From assembly GCA_002427525.1 (NCBI GenBank), contig DIRP01000024.1:5729-22351 (forward strand): 16,623 nucleotides of DNA. Reading direction: 5' to 3'. Below are positions 1-7,448 of this stretch, piece by piece. Under the pieces are notes generated by a model. That model ran no database searches, was not told the DNA's origin, and saw only the letters and a list, made by a program, of their open reading frames with translations. Each line of letters opens with the position of its first letter. The stretch's first letter is position 1. Source of the DNA: Bacteroidales bacterium UBA5433. Its GTDB lineage: Bacteria > Bacteroidota > Bacteroidia > Bacteroidales > UBA932. A program made the position numbers and the translations under genes.

Positions 1-377
1 ACCAGGTTGGCAAAAGGCCACTGGATAAGGAGGATCAACAAAGAAAAACCTAAAGCAACCAACAGCCCCTGAAGGCCCGTTCTTACTATGTCGTGGTTGT
101 CTTTTCTCCCAAAAGCCTGGGCGGTAATTCCCGCAGTTCCAATTCTAAGGAAACCAAAATTCCAGTACAAAAGATCAAAAAGTGTGGACCCAATGGCAAT
201 GCCCCCAATGGCTGTTGCCGACCCAAGACGTCCGGCAATGGCGGTATCTGCCATTCCCACAAGAGGTATTGTAATTCCGGCCAGCATGCTTGGAATGGCC
301 AGGTTTAGGATTTGTCTGTTCAGGTTTTGCCTGTCCGGGTTTTTGCTTCTTCTTACGGGTTCTGATAGGGTGCTCAT
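1..377 (-). CDS. MATE-family efflux transporter, DinF-like (N-terminal part, runs off the window)
   Basis: This is the first 125 residues of a membrane transporter; the gene continues past base 1. MATE proteins export drugs or metabolites across the inner membrane in exchange for Na+ or H+. The visible protein has a polar N-terminus rich in Arg, Lys and Asn, then a first hydrophobic helix with the motif GITIPLVGMADTAIAGRLGS (about residues 34-53). Its Asp is typical of the DinF-like branch. Next comes LYWNFGFLRIGTAGITAQAF (about residues 74-93), also characteristic of that branch, and a second hydrophobic stretch near residues 105-122. The start is the ATG at 377, 41 bases after the rsgA stop codon and on the same strand, so co-transcription with rsgA is likely. 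I saw no separate promoter. The substrate cannot be predicted. Confidence 0.87.
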   Translation of the reverse strand, partial: MSTLSEPVRRSKNPDRQNLNRQILNLAIPSMLAGITIPLVGMADTAIAGRLGSATAIGGIAIGSTLFDLLYWNFGFLRIGTAGITAQAFGRKDNHDIVRTGLQGLLVALGFSLLILLIQWPFANL

Positions 378-418
378 GGTTTTTGGTACAACGGTTCTTG
401 GTTTCTGGTGCAATGGTG

Positions 419-1387
419 TCAGGTTCTGTATTTGCCTCCGTCAGGGTCTTCCAACAGTTTCAGGTAGCTATCGTACCGTTCTTCCGGTATTGTACCTTTT
501 TCCACAGCATCTCTTACGGCACAACCCGGTTCTTCTGCATGCAGGCACCCGTTAAAACGACACCCGGGAGACAGGGCAAATATTTCCGGAAAATAATGTG
601 AAATTTCTTCTCTGGTCATGTCCAGTAATCCAAAACCTTTGATGCCGGGGCTGTCAATAAGGAAGCCGCCTGTACGGAGCGGATGCATTTCATAAAAAGT
701 AGTGGTGTGTTTTCCTGTCAGATGTGCCCGGGAAATGGGAGCAGTTTTTAGCCGGAGCGAGGGGTCCAATGCGTTAGCCAGTGTTGATTTACCTACCCCG
801 GAAATACCGGAAAGAAGAGAAATTTTACCTTTCAGCTCTTCGGCAAAGGTGTCGATACCGTCCTTGGTTTTTGCAGATACTTCCAACACCCGGTATCCGG
901 CACGCACGTATACATTTTTTACATGGTCAGCAAGGCTGTCGTATCCTTCTGCCCATGCCAGCTCGTCAGTTTTGTTGATAACCAATGTTGCCGGCACGTT
1001 GTAAGCCTGACATGTAACAAGAAAACGGTCAATAAACTGAAAAGGTGTTTGTGGTTCCGTTGCACTTAAAATAACATAAGCCCAGTCCAGGTTGGCAGCA
1101 ATGATGTGTGCCTGCCTTGACAGGTTGGTAGACTTGCGGATCAGGTAATTTTTCCGGGGATGAATTTCTGTAATAACTGCTTTTTTCTGTTGTTTCTGAC
1201 TACCCGGTTCCCAATGGCCGCTCACTTTGTCACCTACGGTAATCGGGTTGGTAAGTTTGCTGCCTTTTAGCCTGAGCCTGCCACTTAGAACAGCTGTAAA
1301 AGGATCCCATCCGGGTAAAAAAGTAAGCCGGTAAAGAGATCCTGTTTGCTTTACAACAGTGGCATTTTCAAAGGTTTGCTGTTCCAT
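419..1387 (-). CDS. rsgA: Ribosome small-subunit-dependent GTPase A
   Basis: RsgA is a cytoplasmic GTPase that checks late assembly of the 30S ribosomal subunit. The 322-residue protein shows the order expected of a circularly permuted GTPase. An N-terminal OB-fold-like region (about 1-85) is followed by G4 NKTD (138-141), G5 SAK (171-173), G1 GISGVGKST (194-202), the KHTTT switch (226-230) and G3 DSPG (245-248). A C-terminal zinc site has C276, C281, H283 and C289. The reading frame is open up to an ATG at 1417, but I chose the ATG at 1387. The extension would contain a -7 promoter box (1414 to 1407), and the family's N-terminus fits the shorter form. The gene is divergent from the polyprenyl synthase gene and is followed by the MATE gene on the same strand. 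All key residues are present. Confidence 0.95.
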   Translation of the reverse strand: MEQQTFENATVVKQTGSLYRLTFLPGWDPFTAVLSGRLRLKGSKLTNPITVGDKVSGHWEPGSQKQQKKAVITEIHPRKNYLIRKSTNLSRQAHIIAANLDWAYVILSATEPQTPFQFIDRFLVTCQAYNVPATLVINKTDELAWAEGYDSLADHVKNVYVRAGYRVLEVSAKTKDGIDTFAEELKGKISLLSGISGVGKSTLANALDPSLRLKTAPISRAHLTGKHTTTFYEMHPLRTGGFLIDSPGIKGFGLLDMTREEISHYFPEIFALSPGCRFNGCLHAEEPGCAVRDAVEKGTIPEERYDSYLKLLEDPDGGKYRT

Positions 1388-1406
1388 GACTCCGGAGCTA
1401 AGTGGA

Positions 1407-1414
1407 CAAAGGTA
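1407..1414 (-). promoter_or_regulatory. -7 promoter element for rsgA (TACCTTTG)
   Basis: Read on the minus strand, the sequence is TACCTTTG, an exact match to the Bacteroidota -7 consensus TAnnTTTG. It ends 19 bases before the rsgA ATG at 1387, which predicts a 5' leader of roughly 15 bases. I do not see a clear TTG -33 element at the usual spacing, so the call rests on the -7 box and its position. Confidence 0.6.
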
Positions 1415-1434
1415 CAAAAATGTTGAAAAAAGAC

Positions 1435-1442
1435 TACCTTTG
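1435..1442 (+). promoter_or_regulatory. -7 promoter element for the polyprenyl synthase operon (TACCTTTG)
   Basis: TACCTTTG matches the Bacteroidota consensus TAnnTTTG exactly and ends only 3 bases before the ATG at 1446. Transcription would begin at or within a few bases of the start codon, giving a leaderless or nearly leaderless mRNA. No convincing -33 TTG is seen at 19-21 bases upstream. Confidence 0.6.
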
Positions 1443-1445
1443 TAT

Positions 1446-2417
1446 ATGTTTACAGCAGACGAAATTCAAAGCTTTGTAAATCAGGGAATTCAAAACCTGA
1501 TTAAAGCAAACGAGGCCAACAAACTGCAGGCACCTGTGGAATATGCACTTTCAGCCGGAGGAAAAAGAGTGCGTCCCGTATTGTGTTTGTTAGTTTATAA
1601 TATGTTCATGGATACCATGCCTAATTCTGTATTACATCCTGCATTGGGTTTGGAAGTATACCACAATTTTACCTTGGTACATGACGATGTAATGGACAAT
1701 GCTGACATGAGGAGAAACCGCCCGGCTGTTCATAAAAAATGGGATGTGAACACAGCTGTTTTGGCTGGCGATTCTATGAATGTGTTAGCGTACAAATGCA
1801 TCAGCAGATGCAATCCGGAAATTTTACCCTTGGTGTTGGAGTCGTTTAACAAGGCGGCAGACCAGGTATGTGAAGGCCAGCAGATGGATATGAATTACGA
1901 GAAACAGGCCTTTATTACAGAAGATGATTATATAGAAATGATTTCCCATAAAACAGGAGCGCTGCTGGCCTGTTCTTTTGAATTGGGAGGATTGTGTGCA
2001 GGGGTTGCTCCTCAGACAGCACAGAACCTGTACCAGGCGGGGATGTCTTTGGGTATTGCTTTCCAAATCCGGGATGATTACCTGGATGTGTACGGAGATA
2101 CCAATGTGCTGGGGAAGCCTACAGGTACAGATATTGAGAACAATAAAAAAACATGGTTACATACGTGTGCCATGCGCCACGCAACGGGGGACAATCTGGT
2201 ACAGCTTACCGGGCTGCTGGCAGACAAAACCATCCCCCGTAGAACCGCTCAGTTTATTGACTTGTACAACAAGCTGGGTGTTAAAGAAGAAGCCGAGCAA
2301 CGTATAGCTTATTATACAGATAAAACAATGGAATTTTTGAAAGACCCGCAAATTCCTCAAGCAAAGAGTACGGTGCTTATAGAGTTTATCAAGGGTTTGA
2401 CAGATAGAAAAAGATAA
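1446..2417 (+). CDS. Short-chain polyprenyl diphosphate synthase (trans-isoprenyl synthase family)
   Basis: This cytoplasmic enzyme adds isopentenyl diphosphate to an allylic diphosphate to make prenyl diphosphates for quinones, carrier lipids or related products. The 323-residue protein has GGKRVRP (38-44), the first Asp-rich motif DDVMD (80-84) and the second DDYLD (210-214), with HKTGAL at 168-173 and Lys residues after the second motif. All catalytic residues are present. The first motif lacks the two-residue insertion of typical bacterial farnesyl synthases. Phe75 sits five residues before the first Asp, a feature that usually limits product length, so a C15-C20 product is inferred. The frame is open back to 1359, but that start would lie upstream of the -7 box at 1435-1442, so I chose the ATG at 1446. 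It is the first gene of a four-gene unit. Confidence 0.92.
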   Translation: MFTADEIQSFVNQGIQNLIKANEANKLQAPVEYALSAGGKRVRPVLCLLVYNMFMDTMPNSVLHPALGLEVYHNFTLVHDDVMDNADMRRNRPAVHKKWDVNTAVLAGDSMNVLAYKCISRCNPEILPLVLESFNKAADQVCEGQQMDMNYEKQAFITEDDYIEMISHKTGALLACSFELGGLCAGVAPQTAQNLYQAGMSLGIAFQIRDDYLDVYGDTNVLGKPTGTDIENNKKTWLHTCAMRHATGDNLVQLTGLLADKTIPRRTAQFIDLYNKLGVKEEAEQRIAYYTDKTMEFLKDPQIPQAKSTVLIEFIKGLTDRKR

Positions 2418-2439
2418 CTATTGAACAGGAACAGATTGT

Positions 2440-3051
2440 ATGGATATTTCATCGTTCAGCAACCATTGCAACAAAATTTTTGACAAGGTTGTCAAAGATT
2501 ATCACACAGTAAATTCTGTTACAGCTTCCTGTCGGAATCCTTATCCAAAACACTCTCTTGATTACCTGTTGTACAGGAAATGTTGGATAGATACCGTACA
2601 ATGGCATTTGGAAGATATTATCAGGGATCCGGCTATTGATCCGGCAGAAGCGTTGCAGCTAAAACGTCGGATAGACGCATCCAATCAGGAGCGTACAGAT
2701 GTGGTTGAAGAATTGGATGTTTTGTTTTACCGCAAGTTCTCCGGAGTTCCCCGCTTGCCGAATGCGGCTCTTAATACAGAAACACCGGCCTGGGCCGTTG
2801 ATCGCTTGTCTATTCTGGCTCTTAAACTGTACCACATGCAGGTAGAAGCAGAGCGAAAAGAGGCTCCTTCTGCTGCTGTATGCAGAGAGAAATGGGAAAT
2901 ACTGCTGGTTCAGCGTGAAGACTTGTCTGCAGCCATTGACAGGCTGTTGGCAGATCTTAAGACAGGGAGGAAGTATATGAAATTGTACAAACAAATGAAA
3001 ATGTACAACGATCCCTCTCTTAATCCCGTCCTGTATGGCAGGAAAAAATAA
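2440..3051 (+). CDS. DUF4254 protein of unknown function
   Basis: The 203-residue soluble protein has no signal peptide or membrane segment. It matches the DUF4254 family as I recall it: an N-terminal YHTVNS-like segment, then LLYRKCWIDTVQWHLEDIIR (about 43-62) and LKRRIDASNQERTDVVEELD (about 73-92). It is rich in predicted helices, with charged residues in a pattern suggesting a helical bundle. No enzyme motif is obvious. An AGGAA sequence at 2427-2431, eight bases before the ATG, is one of the few good Shine-Dalgarno sequences here. The gene begins 22 bases after the polyprenyl synthase stop. Its last 17 bases overlap the glycosyltransferase start, which suggests translational coupling and a shared envelope role. 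That role is inference. Confidence 0.88.
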   Translation: MDISSFSNHCNKIFDKVVKDYHTVNSVTASCRNPYPKHSLDYLLYRKCWIDTVQWHLEDIIRDPAIDPAEALQLKRRIDASNQERTDVVEELDVLFYRKFSGVPRLPNAALNTETPAWAVDRLSILALKLYHMQVEAERKEAPSAAVCREKWEILLVQREDLSAAIDRLLADLKTGRKYMKLYKQMKMYNDPSLNPVLYGRKK

Positions 3052-4021
3052 ACAGTCGCACGTATTGTGCCTCAGGTTTTCGGCCTTGGGCGATGTGGCT
3101 ATAGCCTCTGTTGTGGTCAAAGCTTGTGCCCGGGACAATCCCGGAGCGCAGTTTATTTTTGCCGGACCACACTTGTTGTCTCCTTTGTTTGAAGGTCCCG
3201 CCAACCTGTCTTATGTTCCCGTTGCTAAGAACCAACCCCTTAAAATCATCCTTCGCACGTTAAAAAAAGTACACCCAACCCACGTGGCAGACCTGCACAG
3301 CGTAATGCGGTCATTTTTCTTGCGAACTGTCTTTTTCTTACAAGGGGTGCCTGTCGCCTTTCTTCACAAAGGCCGAGGTGCCCGCCGCAGGTTGTTGGCC
3401 CGTCCTGCTACGTCTGAGCCCCTCACGCCCATGTACCTGCGTTATGTTCAAACGTTGGAAAAACTGGGATTTTCCACGCCATCTTTGCAAGAATCTCAGA
3501 CTGTTCTGTTAAAACCGGGACCGTGGGAAAAAGCGGGGATTGCGCCTTTTGCTCAACACCGGGGCAAACAATGGCCTCTGGAACGCATGCGGGAAATAGC
3601 CGGCAGGCTGGCTTTACAGGGTACTCTTGTCTATTTGTTTGGAGGTGGACCAGAAGAGGTAGCGCAATTGCAGGTATGGACCGGGGACCACAGCAACATA
3701 CGTCTGGCACCGGGCGTTGGGGAGCCGGTTTGCTTCCACAGGCAGTTGCAGTCCATTTCCGAGTTGGATGTTATGGTGAGTATGGATTCTGCCAATATGC
3801 ATTTTGCCTCGGCTTTGGGTATCCCTGTACTTTCTGTTTGGGGAGCTACGCATCCAAAGGCCGGTTTTTACGGCTACCGGCAAGATCCCGAAGGGGCCAT
3901 TCAATTGCCGCTCGATTGCCGTCCGTGCTCTGTTTACGGAGCGGGCACCTGTCGCAAAGGCACGTACGAATGCCTGGAAAACCTTACTGTTGAACACGTA
4001 ATGTCTTATGTTAGAGAATAA
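3035..4021 (+). CDS. Glycosyltransferase family 9 protein, heptosyltransferase-like
   Basis: This is a GT-B-fold enzyme of the family that transfers heptose or a similar sugar from a nucleotide donor to the lipopolysaccharide core at the inner face of the inner membrane. In 328 residues it shows the N-terminal RFSALGDVAIA (14-24), a mid-protein segment AQHRGKQWPLERM where the family normally binds the acceptor or donor, and a C-terminal donor-site region with SMDSANMHFASALG (249-262) and WGATHP (269-274). Cys295, Cys298, Cys306 and Cys313 form a C-terminal cluster like that of other family members. The ATG at 3035 lies inside the end of the DUF4254 gene. The stop overlaps the start of the U32 gene by 14 bases. 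The exact sugar and acceptor cannot be told, so no WaaC/WaaF name is given. Confidence 0.9.
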   Translation: MAGKNKQSHVLCLRFSALGDVAIASVVVKACARDNPGAQFIFAGPHLLSPLFEGPANLSYVPVAKNQPLKIILRTLKKVHPTHVADLHSVMRSFFLRTVFFLQGVPVAFLHKGRGARRRLLARPATSEPLTPMYLRYVQTLEKLGFSTPSLQESQTVLLKPGPWEKAGIAPFAQHRGKQWPLERMREIAGRLALQGTLVYLFGGGPEEVAQLQVWTGDHSNIRLAPGVGEPVCFHRQLQSISELDVMVSMDSANMHFASALGIPVLSVWGATHPKAGFYGYRQDPEGAIQLPLDCRPCSVYGAGTCRKGTYECLENLTVEHVMSYVRE

Positions 4022-5291
4022 TAAAAAGAGTCCCGAGGTTATGGCTCCGGCCGGGAACTGGAGCTGTTTGACGGCTGCAGCCCAGGCAGGAGCCGGGTCT
4101 GTTTATTTTGGGGTGGGAGAATTGAATATGCGTGCCCATGCGGCCCATAATTTTAAACGGGAAGATCTTCCCCGGATTGTGCAGTTTTGCCGTAAACACC
4201 ATATGCGCTCTTACCTTACCGTCAACACTATTTTTTACGATGAGGATTTAGAAGAGTTGAGCGGGTTGTTACACGATGCCAAAGAAGCCGGCGTATCTGC
4301 CGTTATAGCTTCCGATATGGCAGCTATTCTGGAAGCGCGTAACCTGGGCCTGGAAGTACACATATCCACTCAGTTGAATATTTCCAACATACAGGCATTG
4401 GCGTATTATGCGCAGTATGCAGAAGTAATTGTACTGGCGCGGGAGTTGACGTTGCCGCAAATTGCAGCCATTGCCCGGCAGGTACAGGAGCGCAATATTA
4501 CCGGTCCTTCCGGCAAACCGGTTAAACTGGAGCTGTTTTGCCATGGGGCGTTGTGTATGGCTGTGTCGGGTAAGTGTTACCTGAGCCTGCACGAGTACAA
4601 CAAATCGGCCAACCGCGGTGCTTGTTATCAGATATGCCGGCGTTCTTACACGGTGCAGGATAACGAAACCGGAACGCAGCTGGTAGTAGACAACAAATAC
4701 ATTATGTCGCCCGGTGACTTATGTACGGTGGCGTTCCTGGATAAAATCCTGGAGGCCGGTATTGACGTATTAAAAATTGAAGGCAGGGCACGCTCTGCAG
4801 AATACGTAAAAACCACCACGGCTGTTTATAAACAGGCAGTCCGGGCTGTACAGGAAGGACAGTTTACCCCGGAATTGGCAGGGGAACTGGAAGGACGTCT
4901 TAGAACGGTATTTAACCGTGGATTTTGGGGTGGGTATTATTTGGGAGAACAACTGGGTACGTGGAGCCACAAGTACGGAAATCAGGCAACGGAGAAAAAA
5001 ACGTATGTGGCCAAAGTAATCAACTACTACGCTAAAACAGGCGTTGCGGAACTTAAGGTAGAGGCCGTGCCGTTGCATGTAGGGGATCGCATTTTATTCA
5101 TAGGGCCGGCAACAGGCGTGTTGGAAGAAACGGTCCGGGAAATTCGCCTGCTGCCGGAAACAACCACCCCTGATCAAAGCGCTGCTACGGTAGTAAACGT
5201 GCAAACAGCCCCGCAAGGAGCCGTTTGTACTATTCCTGTAAAAGAAAAGGTGCGCCGGGGCGACAAATTGTACAGAACAGAGGTTGTGTAG
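4008..5291 (+). CDS. trhP: Peptidase U32-family protein, probable tRNA uridine-34 hydroxylation protein (TrhP-like)
   Basis: U32 proteins were first classed as peptidases, but the TrhP (YegQ) branch is needed for prephenate-dependent 5-hydroxyuridine formation at tRNA position 34. The 427-residue protein starts with VMAPAGNW (11-18), has an alpha/beta-barrel-like core, and carries the family signature ELFCHGALCMAVSGKC (175-190). Cys183, Cys190, Cys206 and Cys210 match the four cysteines expected to bind an iron-sulfur cluster. LKIEGRARSAEYV (255-267) is also typical. A small beta-rich C-terminal domain occupies about 340-427. The ATG at 4008 overlaps the glycosyltransferase gene by 14 bases, so translation is probably coupled. 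Its stop lies one base from the stop of the convergent ctlX. The U32 assignment is firm. TrhP rather than another U32 branch such as RlhA is likely but not certain. Confidence 0.88.
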   Translation: MLENNKKSPEVMAPAGNWSCLTAAAQAGAGSVYFGVGELNMRAHAAHNFKREDLPRIVQFCRKHHMRSYLTVNTIFYDEDLEELSGLLHDAKEAGVSAVIASDMAAILEARNLGLEVHISTQLNISNIQALAYYAQYAEVIVLARELTLPQIAAIARQVQERNITGPSGKPVKLELFCHGALCMAVSGKCYLSLHEYNKSANRGACYQICRRSYTVQDNETGTQLVVDNKYIMSPGDLCTVAFLDKILEAGIDVLKIEGRARSAEYVKTTTAVYKQAVRAVQEGQFTPELAGELEGRLRTVFNRGFWGGYYLGEQLGTWSHKYGNQATEKKTYVAKVINYYAKTGVAELKVEAVPLHVGDRILFIGPATGVLEETVREIRLLPETTTPDQSAATVVNVQTAPQGAVCTIPVKEKVRRGDKLYRTEVV

Positions 5292-5292
5292 C

Positions 5293-6189
5293 TTACACTA
5301 CTTCTGCCAGCATGCAGCGAGCAGACCCGCCACCGTGCGTTTCTATGGTATCCAGCGACGGAACAATCAACTTGTTGAAAGATGTCAGCCGGTCAAGCTG
5401 TCGGGGGGTAAGCGCATCATGAGCCCGGCGGGACATAACCAAAAAGGGTTCACCCTGCTTACCATAGACCTGGAGCATGTTTCCTGCAAAATGGCGCATT
5501 TGGTCGGCTGTGATTTCCACTACTTCTTTGTTGTCTTTTGTAAAGGTGTCCAACAGCAGCTGCCTGTCCTTTTGCTCCGGGATGACCTCTAAGCAAATGA
5601 CTACATAGTTCCGGGACATGCACATGAGCACGTTGGTATGGTATATGGGGGTACCGTTATCCACGGCATCAAATAGCACGGGGTCGTAGGCCAGCGTTTC
5701 GCAGACCCGGTAAAATAATTCTTCGTGGGTTCTTTGGGAGCGGCAGGCATAAGCCCTGTTGTATTCCCTGTCAAAAACCATGCTTCCCGTACCTTCCAGA
5801 AATTTGTTCTGTTTTTCCTGGGGACTCATGTCTATCCAGCGGATGCGGGGAGCAAATTGTTCAATGGCCTGAAATACTGTTTTTTTTCTCTCCAGCTGCC
5901 TGTTGGGAGCATACATGGGGTAGAGAATAGCCATTTGTCCGGGATGAAAAGAAATCCAATTGTTAGGGAAAATGGAATCGGGGGTATGTGGGTCAAGAGT
6001 ATCATCAACCACAAGGACTTCTATTCCGTGGTTTCTGAGCAGGGATACAAAATTGTCAAATTCTGTAAGAGCCTTTGCTTGCACAACAGCGGGATTCAGG
6101 TCTGTTTTTGTCTGAAAAGCATTGTTAACTGCTGTTTGCGGATTGTATCCAAAACAGCAGGGGCGTACCATTAGCAATGTACTGTTCAT
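5293..6189 (-). CDS. ctlX: Citrulline utilisation hydrolase, CtlX type (guanidino-group-modifying superfamily)
   Basis: This cytoplasmic enzyme belongs to the arginine deiminase/DDAH-like superfamily. The CtlX branch is thought to hydrolyse citrulline to ornithine, carbon dioxide and ammonia. The 298-residue protein shows an N-terminal MVRPCCFGYN, substrate-site segments SIFPNNW (72-78) and LEGTGSMVFD (131-140), the catalytic-type His184 in YHTNV, and the nucleophile Cys292 in HGGGSARC near the C-terminus. The order and spacing fit the superfamily and no key residue is missing. I chose the ATG at 6189 over an in-frame TTG at 6216, because the longer form adds nine residues unlike the family and would overlap rocD. 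It follows rocD by 16 bases, so the two are almost certainly co-transcribed. The substrate is inferred from family and neighbour; a generic arginine-deiminase-related enzyme is the alternative. Confidence 0.85.
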   Translation of the reverse strand: MNSTLLMVRPCCFGYNPQTAVNNAFQTKTDLNPAVVQAKALTEFDNFVSLLRNHGIEVLVVDDTLDPHTPDSIFPNNWISFHPGQMAILYPMYAPNRQLERKKTVFQAIEQFAPRIRWIDMSPQEKQNKFLEGTGSMVFDREYNRAYACRSQRTHEELFYRVCETLAYDPVLFDAVDNGTPIYHTNVLMCMSRNYVVICLEVIPEQKDRQLLLDTFTKDNKEVVEITADQMRHFAGNMLQVYGKQGEPFLVMSRRAHDALTPRQLDRLTSFNKLIVPSLDTIETHGGGSARCMLAEVV

Positions 6190-6205
6190 AGTACCCTGTT
6201 TAACA

Positions 6206-7426
6206 TCATGTATCAAAACTCAGGATAGATGCTTTGATGATTTCCAGAGCCTGCATCAGTTGTGATTCTTTAATAACCAGAGGAGGTGCAAGGCGTATGA
6301 TGTGTTGGTGGGTAGGTTTGGCCAGCACGCCGTTTTTTGCCATGGTCATACAAACGTCCCAGGCTTCTGTACCGTCTTGAGGTTTGATGACAATAGCATT
6401 CAGCAGGCCTTGACCCCGGACCTGTTCAATTCGTTTAGACGGAATAGCGCTTAGGAAATTGCGGACAATTTCTCCCAGGTAAGCTGCTTTTTCGGCCAGT
6501 TTTTCTTCTTCTACAACCTCCAGCGCTGCCTGAGCCACTTTGCAAGCCAGCGGGAATCCGCCAAAGGTAGATCCATGCTCGCCGGGTTTGATGGTCAGCA
6601 TAATGTCGTTGTTTGCCAAAACGGCAGAAACAGGAAGAACTCCTCCGGAAATGGCTTTCCCAAGAATAAGGATGTCCGGATGTACCCCTTCGTGGTCGCA
6701 GCAAATGCGTTTTCCCGTACGTGCAATACCTGTTTGGACCTCATCAGCTATAAACAGCACGTTGTGGTCTTTGCAAAGAGCGGCACATTTTTTCAGATAA
6801 CCTTGGTGTGGCATACGAACGCCGGCTTCTCCCTGGATGGGTTCCACAAGGAATCCGGCAATACGCGGACCGTACTCTGTAAGTACTTTTTCCAATGCGG
6901 GAACGTCGTCGTAGGGTATTTTAATAAATCCGGGGGTGAACGGGCCAAATCCTGCATACGAAGACGGGTCTGTTGACATGGAAATCACCGTGATGGTACG
7001 TCCATGAAAATTGCCTTCGCAACAGATAATCAATGCCTGATCTTCAGGAATGTTCTTTTCTACATACCCCCAACGGCGGGCTAATTTAAGGGCTGTTTCC
7101 ACAGCTTCGGCACCGGTATTCATGGCCAGAACTTTTTCATAGCCAAAAAAACGCGTTACGTATTCTTCATAAGGGCCTAGTGTATCGTTGTAAAAAGCGC
7201 GGGAGGTAAGGCAAAGCAATTTTGCCTGCTCGGTAAGTGCTTTAACAATTTTTGGATGACAATGTCCTTGATTCACGGCAGAATACGCAGAGAGAAAATC
7301 AAAATATTTTTTCCCTTCTACGTCCCAGACATAGGGTCCTTTACCGCGTGCAAGGACTACAGGAAGCGGGTGGTAGTTGTGTGCTCCGTATTCTGTTTCT
7401 AATGCGATAAACTCTGTTGATTTCAT
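6206..7426 (-). CDS. rocD: Ornithine--oxo-acid aminotransferase
   Basis: RocD is a PLP-dependent class III aminotransferase of the cytoplasm. It moves the delta-amino group of ornithine to 2-oxoglutarate, giving glutamate-5-semialdehyde and glutamate. The 406-residue length is normal. Diagnostic parts are YHPLPVVLARGKGPYVWDVE (18-37), SAYSAVNQGHCHPKI (46-60), NTGAEAVETALK (103-114, phosphate binding), FIADEVQTG (225-233, Asp228 for the PLP ring nitrogen), Lys257 in LGKAISGG for the Schiff base, and EHGSTFGG (283-290). The first of these separates it from acetylornithine and GABA aminotransferases. It begins 22 bases after the S41 protease stop, with its own possible -7 box in the gap, and is followed by ctlX. 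Together they would convert citrulline to glutamate semialdehyde and then proline or glutamate. Confidence 0.94.
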   Translation of the reverse strand: MKSTEFIALETEYGAHNYHPLPVVLARGKGPYVWDVEGKKYFDFLSAYSAVNQGHCHPKIVKALTEQAKLLCLTSRAFYNDTLGPYEEYVTRFFGYEKVLAMNTGAEAVETALKLARRWGYVEKNIPEDQALIICCEGNFHGRTITVISMSTDPSSYAGFGPFTPGFIKIPYDDVPALEKVLTEYGPRIAGFLVEPIQGEAGVRMPHQGYLKKCAALCKDHNVLFIADEVQTGIARTGKRICCDHEGVHPDILILGKAISGGVLPVSAVLANNDIMLTIKPGEHGSTFGGFPLACKVAQAALEVVEEEKLAEKAAYLGEIVRNFLSAIPSKRIEQVRGQGLLNAIVIKPQDGTEAWDVCMTMAKNGVLAKPTHQHIIRLAPPLVIKESQLMQALEIIKASILSFDT

Positions 7427-7431
7427 AATTA

Positions 7432-7439
7432 CGAAGATA
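7432..7439 (-). promoter_or_regulatory. Possible -7 promoter element for rocD-ctlX (TATCTTCG)
   Basis: On the minus strand TATCTTCG (7439 to 7432) resembles TAnnTTTG with one change and ends 5 bases before the rocD ATG. The same octamer at the same distance precedes the S41 protease gene. There is no clear -33 element. Transcription would start at or very near the ATG. Read-through from the S41 gene is also possible. Confidence 0.45.
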
Positions 7440-7448
7440 AGAAAGATT

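Larger units (their letters stand above)
1406..1443. repeat. Inverted repeat formed by two back-to-back -7 boxes
   Basis: ACAAAGGTA (1406-1414) and TACCTTTGT (1435-1443) are perfect 9-base inverted repeats around a 20-base spacer. Each arm contains the -7 element of one of two divergent genes. The symmetry probably just reflects two promoters of identical sequence facing away from each other, but a shared regulator site is possible. Confidence 0.55.

Noticed and set aside
88..555. Plus-strand open frame of 155 codons at the left edge
   Set aside because: It lies opposite the MATE gene and the end of rsgA, both with clear family motifs. Its own translation shows no recognisable domain.
1388..1417. 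Longer rsgA start at 1417
   Set aside because: The extension covers the -7 box and would begin upstream of the predicted transcript start. The extra ten residues are unlike the family.
1359..1445. Longer polyprenyl synthase start at 1359
   Set aside because: It overlaps the rsgA start and lies upstream of the exact-match -7 box. The family N-terminus fits the ATG at 1446.
6190..6216. TTG start at 6216 for ctlX
   Set aside because: It would overlap the rocD end and add residues not typical of the family; the ATG at 6189 fits better.
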